18,352 bases of DNA. It comes from DAOTTI01 sp034437795 (GTDB lineage: Bacteria > Chloroflexota > UBA11872 > UBA12225). Of this stretch, positions 14,009 through 18,352 are shown in pieces. The DNA is taken from assembly GCA_034437795.1 (NCBI GenBank), contig DAOTTI010000183.1, positions 1 to 18,352 on the forward strand. Direction: 5' to 3'. Within the stretch, counting starts at the first letter, position 1, and each line of letters starts with the position of its first letter. Both the position numbers and the translations under genes were made by a program. A model generated the notes under the pieces. It was not told where the DNA came from, ran no database searches, and saw only the letters and a list, made by a program, of their open reading frames with translations.

Positions 14009-15445
14009 ATGGATCGCGCGGAGTTGGCCGCAGCGCTGATCGCCTCACGGCGTGACCTGGACCGCGCGGCAACGCCGGCTTACGGCAAGGCCGAGGCGGA
14101 AGGGGGCTGCGGCGTGATCGGGATCGCCGCCAGCGTCCCCATCGCCGGGCGCCACCTCCTGCCCGCGCTCGGCCAGATGCGCAACCGCGGCAACGGCAAG
14201 GGGGGCGGGATCGCGGCCGCCGGCCTGGCGCCCGACTTCTTTGGCCTGGCGCCGGAGACGCTGGAGACGGACTATCTGCTGGCCATCGCCTATCTGGATC
14301 CCGCGGCGCGGTCCGCGCTCGAGGCCGGCTTCATCGAGCCGGTCTTCCGGGTCGACCACACCTGCTGCCTGCCGGAGCTGGGCGACTGCCAGCGCCAGCG
14401 CGGGCTGGAGGTCCGCCCGCCGGAGGTGATCTGCTACTTCGTCCGCGCGCGGCCGGACGCGCTGGATGCGTTTCTCGAGCGCCACCGAATCACGCCCGAG
14501 CGCCGTGACGAGGCCGAGGACGAGCTGGTCTACCAGAACTCGTATCGCCTGAACCGTGCGATGTACGCCGCGACCGGCGAGAAGCGGGCATTCGTCCTCT
14601 CGCACGGGAAAAACCTGCTGGTGCTGAAGATGGTGGGCTATGGCGACGACGTGATCCGCTGCTACCGGCTGGAGGACCTGCGTGCCCACGTCTGGATCGG
14701 GCACCACCGGTATCCGACCAAGGGGAAGGTGTGGCACCCCGGCGGCGCCCACCCCTTCGTCGGGCTCCACGAGGCGCTGGTGCATAACGGGGACTTCGCC
14801 AACTACGCCTCCCTCTGCGCCTACCTTGCCCAGCGCCGCATCTACCCCCAGTTCCTGACAGACACCGAGGTCGCCGTGCTACTGTTCGATCTCCTGCACC
14901 GGACCTACGGCTACCCCCTGGAGTACGTGATCGAGGCACTGGCGCCGACCATGGAGCGGGACCTGGCTCTGCTCCCTCCCCAGCGCCGGCAGGTCTACAC
15001 GCTGCTGCAGGCGACGCACATCCACGGCTCGCCCGATGGCCCGTGGTTCTTCCTCATCGCTCAGTCCGACCCTCGGCGGCGCGCCTGCCGCCTGATCGGC
15101 ATCACTGATACGTCCATGCTGCGTCCCCAGGTGTTCGCGCTGCAACGGGGGGCGGTGTCTGCCGGCTTCGCGGCGTCGGAGAAGCAGGCGATCGACGCCG
15201 CGCTGGAAAGCCTGTCGCAGGAGGACGGGCGTTTCTGGTCGCGGGCCGATCTGTACTGGAACGCCCGTGGGGGGAGCCACACCGACGGCGGCGCCTTCAT
15301 CTTCAGCGTCACCCGCGACGGGCAGGGCGAGGCCACGGAGGCCACACTGGTGTGTACCAACAAGTTCGGGCAGCGCATCGAGCCGGACCCGAGCAAGCGC
15401 CCCCTGCCAGCAGGGCGCAACGCAGCCGCCCTGTCGGCGGCCTGA
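14009..15445 (+). CDS. Glutamate synthase glutaminase subunit (class II amidotransferase, GltB1-type)
   Basis: This N-terminal-nucleophile amidotransferase releases ammonia from glutamine for the synthase subunit. The 478-aa product has the nucleophile in GGCGVIGIAAS (C34). Later blocks GHHRYPTKGKVWHPGGAHPF and VHNGDFANY supply the glutamine-binding arginine and the oxyanion-hole asparagine/glycine of class II enzymes. C34 can act only if the first 33 residues are cut away as a propeptide, as happens in large glutamate synthases. ATG 14009 has GGGAGG eight bases upstream; the frame is open back to 13931 but that part lies in the preceding gene. It starts 19 nt after the FMN subunit gene. No FMN or iron-sulfur motif is present in this chain. 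Confidence 0.9.
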   Translation: MDRAELAAALIASRRDLDRAATPAYGKAEAEGGCGVIGIAASVPIAGRHLLPALGQMRNRGNGKGGGIAAAGLAPDFFGLAPETLETDYLLAIAYLDPAARSALEAGFIEPVFRVDHTCCLPELGDCQRQRGLEVRPPEVICYFVRARPDALDAFLERHRITPERRDEAEDELVYQNSYRLNRAMYAATGEKRAFVLSHGKNLLVLKMVGYGDDVIRCYRLEDLRAHVWIGHHRYPTKGKVWHPGGAHPFVGLHEALVHNGDFANYASLCAYLAQRRIYPQFLTDTEVAVLLFDLLHRTYGYPLEYVIEALAPTMERDLALLPPQRRQVYTLLQATHIHGSPDGPWFFLIAQSDPRRRACRLIGITDTSMLRPQVFALQRGAVSAGFAASEKQAIDAALESLSQEDGRFWSRADLYWNARGGSHTDGGAFIFSVTRDGQGEATEATLVCTNKFGQRIEPDPSKRPLPAGRNAAALSAA

Positions 15446-15503
15446 GCTGTATTGGGCGCCATAGCCAAGCCAGGCATCGTGGCCAAACCTAGAGGAGAGC
15501 GTG

Positions 15504-16679
15504 ATGGCTCTACCCCTGCTCGCTCGGTCCGAGCTTCCGCCTGAGGCGCTCGTCTCGCTGGTCTGCCGCGAGCTGCCGGAGGCGGATTACGGCGACGTGA
15601 GCGACTTTCTGGACGTGGTGGTGCAGGGGGCCGCCGGCGAAGGCGGTCCTGCCCGCGCCATCGCCATCCTCACGCTCCTGCTGGACCGCCGCTATCCGAC
15701 AGGGGCAATGAAGCGGAGCTGCCTGCTCTCGCTCGTGGACCAGGCCCTGGCCAGGGTCGTCGACGGCATCCGGCGCCGTCCGAGCGCGGCATACGTCTGG
15801 CTGGGAGCCGGCATGCCTTTACCAGAGCCGGCCGGTCCCGGCGCCACCGCCGTCATCGACGCCCGCGGCTTTCCGTCGGAGGGGGACGGCTCGCTGGCGC
15901 GGACCATCGTGGCTCTGTACCGGCGGGGCGTGCGCCGGTTCCTGGTGGCCAACGCGCGGGGCCAGCGATTTCTGGGCTGCGGGCTGGGGCCGGGGTCGGC
16001 CGGGGTGCGCCTCGATGTGTACGGCTCATCGGGCGACTACCTCGCCTCCGGCATCGATGGCGCGGAGGTGGTCGTGCACGGCACGGCCCAGGACCAGGTC
16101 GCCCAGATCATGAAGGACGGCGCACTGGTGATCTACGGGGATGTGGGGCAGACCTTCATGTACGCCGCCAAGGGCGGCAAGGCGTATGTGCTGGGCAACG
16201 CGGCCGGCCGGCCCCTGATCAACGCGGTCGGCCGGCCCCGCGTGGTCATCAACGGGACCTGCCTGGACTACCTGGCCGAATCCTTCATGGCCGGCGATCC
16301 CCTGGACGGGGGCGGCTTCGTCATCGTCAACGGGGTGGCCTTCGACGAAGATGGCCGCCTGTATGAGCTGGACACCCCCTATCCGGGCGGCAACCTCTTC
16401 TCTCTCGCCTCCGGCGGCGCCATCTACGTCCGCGATCCCTACCGCCTGGTGACCGACGACCAGCTCAACGGCGGTGAGTTCGCGCCGCTCAGCGCGCAGG
16501 ACTGGGCCCTGATCCAGCCCTATCTGGCGGAAAACGAGCGCCTGTTCGGCATCCCGATCGAGCGCCTGCTGGCGGTAGACGGCCGCAGGCGGGCGCCGGA
16601 GGCGGTGTACCGCAAGATCCGGCCGTCCGGGCACAAGGCCCTGATGCCGGAGGAGGCCTGGGTCAAGCGCGAGGCATGA
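15504..16679 (+). CDS. Glutamate synthase beta-helix subunit (GXGXG domain, GltB3-type)
   Basis: The 391-aa product corresponds to the C-terminal right-handed beta-helix (GXGXG) domain of GltB. In the large enzyme that domain is structural and helps position the ammonia tunnel. Glycine-spaced repeats are clear from about residue 145 to 255, for example VYGSSGDYLASGIDGAEVVV, VIYGDVGQTFMYAAKGGKAY and VLGNAAGRPLINAVGRPRVV. The N-terminal ~120 residues are outside the helix and not recognised. The C-terminus reads GGEFAPLSAQDWALIQPYLA. ATG 15504 has AGGAG six bases upstream; GTG 15501 is adjacent but worse spaced. It begins 58 nt after the glutaminase gene and ends the operon, just before a strong inverted repeat. 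No gltD or other reductase gene follows in the window, so the electron donor (ferredoxin or a distant GltD) is unknown. Confidence 0.88.
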   Translation: MALPLLARSELPPEALVSLVCRELPEADYGDVSDFLDVVVQGAAGEGGPARAIAILTLLLDRRYPTGAMKRSCLLSLVDQALARVVDGIRRRPSAAYVWLGAGMPLPEPAGPGATAVIDARGFPSEGDGSLARTIVALYRRGVRRFLVANARGQRFLGCGLGPGSAGVRLDVYGSSGDYLASGIDGAEVVVHGTAQDQVAQIMKDGALVIYGDVGQTFMYAAKGGKAYVLGNAAGRPLINAVGRPRVVINGTCLDYLAESFMAGDPLDGGGFVIVNGVAFDEDGRLYELDTPYPGGNLFSLASGGAIYVRDPYRLVTDDQLNGGEFAPLSAQDWALIQPYLAENERLFGIPIERLLAVDGRRRAPEAVYRKIRPSGHKALMPEEAWVKREA

Positions 16680-16683
16680 CCAG

Positions 16684-16733
16684 CCGCGCAGGCAGCGCCG
16701 GGCGGGCGCTCGCGCCTGGCGCTGCCTGCGCGG
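16684..16733. terminator. Perfect 16-bp inverted repeat after the glutamate synthase operon
   Basis: Bases 16684-16699 pair without mismatch with 16718-16733, enclosing an 18-nt loop. That loop itself contains GGCGC (16705-16709) and GCGCC (16712-16716). The repeat starts five bases after the beta-helix subunit stop codon and precedes a convergent minus-strand gene, so it could stop transcription from both sides. There is no U-run, so it is not a textbook intrinsic terminator. Confidence 0.65.
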
Positions 16734-16752
16734 ATACATCAGGCGGCCAAGG

Positions 16753-16769
16753 CGAGGCGCTTCGCCTCG
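16753..16769. terminator. Small hairpin before the end of the 75-aa minus-strand gene
   Basis: CGAGGCG (16753-16759) and CGCCTCG (16763-16769) form a 7-bp stem with a three-base loop. It lies 17 bases beyond the stop of the minus-strand gene and may be its terminator; no T-rich tract follows. Confidence 0.35.
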
Positions 16770-16785
16770 TCCGGTGATCGGGTGA

Positions 16786-17013
16786 TCAGGCGGCCAGCAG
16801 CGGGATGCGCTCCGTCTCATCCAGCATCGGGGGCAGGTGGTCCTCGTGAAAGGCCCCCGCCTCGCGAAGGACGCGGCGCACGTCCTCACGCCGCGTCCAG
16901 TACTCGCGCGCGTGCTCCCAGTGCCGGTGCATCACCGCGGTGGCATAGAGGGCGGTGAGCTCCTGCTCGTAGGCGCGCAGCTTCTCAATCGGGGTCTTCG
17001 GTGCGGTATACAT
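16786..17013 (-). CDS. Small hypothetical protein (75 aa)
   Basis: Not a family I recognise. The start is well supported: AGGAGGT (17020-17026, minus strand) lies six bases before ATG 17013, and a TATAGT -10 hexamer lies farther upstream. The open frame continues past this ATG to 17355, but the extension runs through a repeat and a regulator remnant and is not part of the gene. The protein is hydrophilic and probably all-helical, with KLRAYEQELTALYATAVMH, then WEHAREYWTRREDVRRVLRE, and a tail LPPMLDETERIPLLAA. There is no signal peptide, membrane segment or cysteine. It stands alone, convergent with the glutamate synthase operon. Its strong ribosome site argues that it is expressed. Confidence 0.7.
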   Translation of the reverse strand: MYTAPKTPIEKLRAYEQELTALYATAVMHRHWEHAREYWTRREDVRRVLREAGAFHEDHLPPMLDETERIPLLAA

Positions 17014-17088
17014 CGTGCGACCTCCTCGCTTCCGTGCGAAACGACGCGCAGCGACAGCGCTGCGCCGGCTTCCGTACCCCTCGCCACT

Positions 17089-17094
17089 ACTATA
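17089..17094 (-). promoter_or_regulatory. -10 hexamer of the 75-aa gene
   Basis: TATAGT on the minus strand at 17094-17089 is five of six bases from consensus and about 75 nt before ATG 17013. GTGACG at 17120-17115 is a weak -35 candidate with a rather long 20-nt spacer. Confidence 0.4.
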
Positions 17095-17155
17095 CCGCCG
17101 TCTGCGTGGGGGCCCGTCACCGCTGTGAGCGTTCCAGCACCGGGGGCGGCTCCCT

Positions 17156-17233
17156 ATGAGCGGCGCCCTCACCGCCGCCCGCTCCACGGGTGCCCGCTCT
17201 CCCTGTGGGAGAGCGGAGTTCGTCGCTCGCGAT
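17156..17233. repeat. Hairpin-rich intergenic repeat, copy C
   Basis: This copy shares with copy A the opening ATGAGCGG, one base, GCCCTCACC (A from 5846, C from 17156) and the later CGTCGCTC. It contains the strongest stem of the family: CCGCTCTCCC (17194-17203), loop TGT, GGGAGAGCGG (17207-17216), a perfect 10-bp hairpin. Here it lies next to regulator remnants, upstream of the 75-aa gene, not between convergent genes. Confidence 0.55.
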
Positions 17234-17262
17234 GACGAACCCGGGCGAGGGCTCGAGCAATC

Positions 17263-17394
17263 GCTGGTAGTGAGGATGCGCAGGTCGGGACAGGCGGCGA
17301 GCAGGTCCACCACCACGGTCGCCGCCCGCAGGAGGTGCTCGTAGTTATCCAGCACAAGGGGTATGGCCTCGCCGCGCAGGACGGTGCTAAGACG
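17263..17394 (-). pseudogene. Remnant of an AAA-type (LuxR/SARP-like) transcriptional regulator ATPase
   Basis: Minus-strand translation gives a 44-residue piece containing PLVLDNYEHLL and VVDLLAACPDLRILTTS. This closely fits the Walker B/sensor region (LVLDNFEHLL ... LLAACPxLxxLxTSR) of large signal-transduction ATPases in LuxR and related regulators. The frame begins at a stop codon on its upstream side. Similarity ends abruptly after TTS, where sequence of the hairpin repeat (copy C) follows. There is no P-loop, no start codon of its own and no DNA-binding domain. It is therefore a fragment left by deletion, not a working gene. Confidence 0.65.
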
Positions 17395-17504
17395 TTAAGG
17401 TCCTCAGGCTCAAGCAGTGGCTCGCGGCCCGCAGCTGACCACAGGGCGTAGGCTTCCGCCCATGCCTGCTCCTCAAAGGCCTCACGGCCGCAATTGAGGG
17501 CATC
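17385..17504 (-). pseudogene. Remnant of the N-terminus of a LuxR/TPR-type regulator
   Basis: Minus-strand translation from 17504 reads DALNCGREAFEEQAWAEAY, then ALWSAAGREPLLEPEDLNVLA. This resembles the opening of LuxR-family regulators with TPR-like repeats (commonly GREAFxxRxWxxAYxxLxxAD, then LxPEDLxxLA). Similarity stops after LNVLA, where the sequence passes into another frame and the AAA remnant. Just upstream, in the other reading frame, a start reading ATG then Thr-Thr-Thr-Asp-Ala lies inside the 37-bp repeat at 17505. A one-base shift separates this start from the remnant. The piece appears to be a dead gene start joined to a piece of a second regulator. Confidence 0.55.
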
Positions 17505-17613
17505 GGGCGTCGGTCGTGGTCATCAGCGTTCCCGCCACACGAACAGTCCGGCATTGAACAATGACAGCATGACCCTGGGCGTCGGTCGTGGTCATCAGCG
17601 TTCCCGCCACACG
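17505..17613. repeat. Two exact 37-bp direct repeats, 72 bp apart
   Basis: Bases 17505-17541 recur exactly at 17577-17613 with 35 bp between. Read on the minus strand each copy contains GGCGGGAACGCTGATG, a weak ribosome site plus ATG (17523 and 17595), followed by codons for TTTDA. The period is 24 codons. Only two copies exist; no third copy is found 72 bp to either side. Confidence 0.85.
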
Positions 17614-17987
17614 GGGCAATCACTGCGGATACCCGCATCGGGGCCAGCCCCCGGCCTGCCAACCGGGCAGGTCGCGAGGTGCGCAGGTGACCCTCGGCCC
17701 TTTGCGATGACTTGGGTTCCCCTGATGGGCACCCGATCTGCCTCACCAGGATGGCGCCTGAAGTCGCGTGGGTTGCCCTCATAGGTTCACCCGTCGAAAG
17801 GGAGGCGTGATGGGGTGGTGTGTCTTTCACACGCGTGTTGCGCTTCGGCCAATGATCGGTCAGACCGGATCAAGAGACAACGGTTGGGCCGGAGCCGGCA
17901 ATGGCGTGACTGGGCGATCGTTCGCACCTGGTAAGCGCCGTGGCGGTGACAGCCGTAGTCCGCGTGGGGCGCGTGCTCTTGCGGATC
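17614..17987. other. Intergenic stretch without a recognisable gene
   Basis: No credible gene is seen between the 37-bp repeat and the promoter of the ComM-type gene. Short symmetric elements are present: ACACGCGTGT at 17829-17838 (10-bp palindrome) and TGATCGGTC/GACCGGATCA at 17853-17872 (nearly symmetric). A strong Shine-Dalgarno (AAAGGGAGG) lies four bases before an ATG at 17810, but the frame it opens runs into the next gene in the wrong frame and has no recognisable content. Confidence 0.5.
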
Positions 17988-17996
17988 TGCTATGCT
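17988..17996 (+). promoter_or_regulatory. Extended -10 promoter of the ComM-type gene
   Basis: TGCTATGCT is an extended -10 element (TG, one base, TATGCT at 17991-17996). It lies about 42 bases before ATG 18039. No matching -35 was recognised, as is common for extended -10 promoters. Confidence 0.45.
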
Positions 17997-18038
17997 GGCG
18001 GGCCGAGGGTCGGTCAGAGGGGAGCAGACAGCAAGGCG

Positions 18039-18352
18039 ATGCTGGCGAAGGTGTTGACGGGGGTGGCCGTCGGGCTGGAGGGCGCGCTGGTGGAGGTGGA
18101 GGTGGACATTGCCCCGGGGCTCCCGAACTTCACGGTGGTGGGGCTGCCGGACGCGGCGGTGCAGGAGGCGCGGGAGCGGGTACGGGCGGCCATCCGCAAC
18201 AGCGGCTTTCCCTTCCCCATGAAGCGGGTGACGGTGAACCTGGCCCCGGCAGAGGTGCGCAAGGAAGGGGCCGGGTTCGACCTCCCCATCGCCGTGGCGG
18301 TCCTGGCCGCCGCCGAGGTGGTGGCGGTGCCCCAGCCACCGGCCATGTTTCT
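18039..18352 (+). CDS. ComM/YifB-type Mg-chelatase-like AAA ATPase, 3'-truncated by the window edge
   Basis: The first 104 codons read MLAKVLTGVAVGLEGALVEV, then VDIAPGLPNFTVVGLPDAAV and QEARERVRAAIRNSGFPFP. RVTVNLAPAEVRKEGAGFDL and PIAVAVLAA follow. This is the N-terminal (Lon-S5-like) domain of the YifB/ComM family, hexameric helicases that in naturally competent bacteria promote branch migration of incoming DNA; many non-competent bacteria also carry one. The AAA and Mg-chelatase C-terminal parts lie outside the window. The start fits the family exactly; AAGG and GGGGAG lie upstream but with poor spacing. No stop codon occurs before the end of the window. Confidence 0.92.
   Translation, partial: MLAKVLTGVAVGLEGALVEVEVDIAPGLPNFTVVGLPDAAVQEARERVRAAIRNSGFPFPMKRVTVNLAPAEVRKEGAGFDLPIAVAVLAAAEVVAVPQPPAMF

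Noticed and set aside
12202..14010. Long minus-strand frame (602 codons) opposite the glutamate synthase genes.
   Set aside because: It lies fully antisense to a gene with conserved FMN and cluster motifs; no family similarity is visible.
17505..17613. CRISPR array (37-bp exact repeats, 35-bp spacer).
   Set aside because: The sizes fit, but there are only two repeats, no third copy 72 bp to either side, and no cas gene. Each repeat also contains a start codon in line with a nearby regulator remnant, so a duplicated gene start explains it better.
17100..18038. tRNA or other structured RNA gene in the gene-poor stretch.
   Set aside because: No T-loop (GTTCGANNC) or matching acceptor stems were found by eye; only short palindromes are present.
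17810..18352. Plus-strand open frame starting at ATG 17810 after AAAGGGAGG.
   Set aside because: The ribosome site is strong, but the frame has no recognisable content, becomes Gly/Arg-rich and runs through the ComM-type gene in the wrong frame, as shadow frames do in GC-rich DNA.

Overview
This is a GC-rich (roughly 70% by eye) bacterial chromosomal segment with tightly packed, mostly metabolic genes and no phage or transposase gene. Lineage cannot be proved from the window. The lipoyl synthase and lipoyl transferase sequences, the split glutamate synthase, remnants of a large LuxR/AAA-type regulator, and promoters placed a few bases from start codons together suggest a Chloroflexota-like or similar high-GC non-proteobacterial organism (low-confidence inference).

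Layout. (1) 1-2729, plus strand: the 3' end of a 2-oxoacid dehydrogenase E2 acyltransferase, then lipoyl synthase (lipA) and octanoyltransferase (lipB). The E2 enzyme carries lipoate and the next two genes make and attach it, so this is a coherent lipoylation locus. lipB has a tandem-duplicated 3' end. (2) 2942-5773, plus: an iolE-like and iolD pair with an ATGA overlap, covering two consecutive steps of myo-inositol catabolism. (3) 5951-9121, minus: a three-gene cluster read glutamine synthetase-family protein, then FluG-type amidohydrolase, then 2OG-Fe(II) oxygenase. The first two correspond to the two halves of the fused eukaryotic FluG/NodGS proteins; a tandem palindromic element lies between them. 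(4) 9527-10054, plus: a YbaK/EbsC-type aminoacyl-tRNA deacylase. (5) 10302-10847, minus: an unrecognised 181-aa protein with a helical N-terminus. (6) 11041-16679, plus: a four-gene split glutamate synthase: a divergent FMN-barrel paralogue, the FMN synthase subunit, the glutaminase (Ntn amidotransferase) subunit and the GXGXG beta-helix subunit. No gltD is present in the window. (7) 16684-18038: a very strong inverted repeat, a 75-aa minus-strand gene, and about 1 kb without an intact gene. This stretch holds regulator remnants and a 37-bp direct repeat. (8) 18039 to the end, plus: the start of a ComM/YifB-type Mg-chelatase-like ATPase.

The two ammonia-related clusters (FluG-like glutamine synthetase family and split glutamate synthase) lie about 2 kb apart, but the sequence does not show that they work together. 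Between genes there is a family of hairpin-forming repeats. Two copies share a 32-nt tail and both lie between convergent genes, so they may act as two-way transcription terminators.

The best candidates for something undescribed are the FluG-like pair with its oxygenase partner and 21-bp tandem palindromes, and the split glutamate synthase with a second FMN-barrel subunit whose iron-sulfur motif lacks one cysteine.
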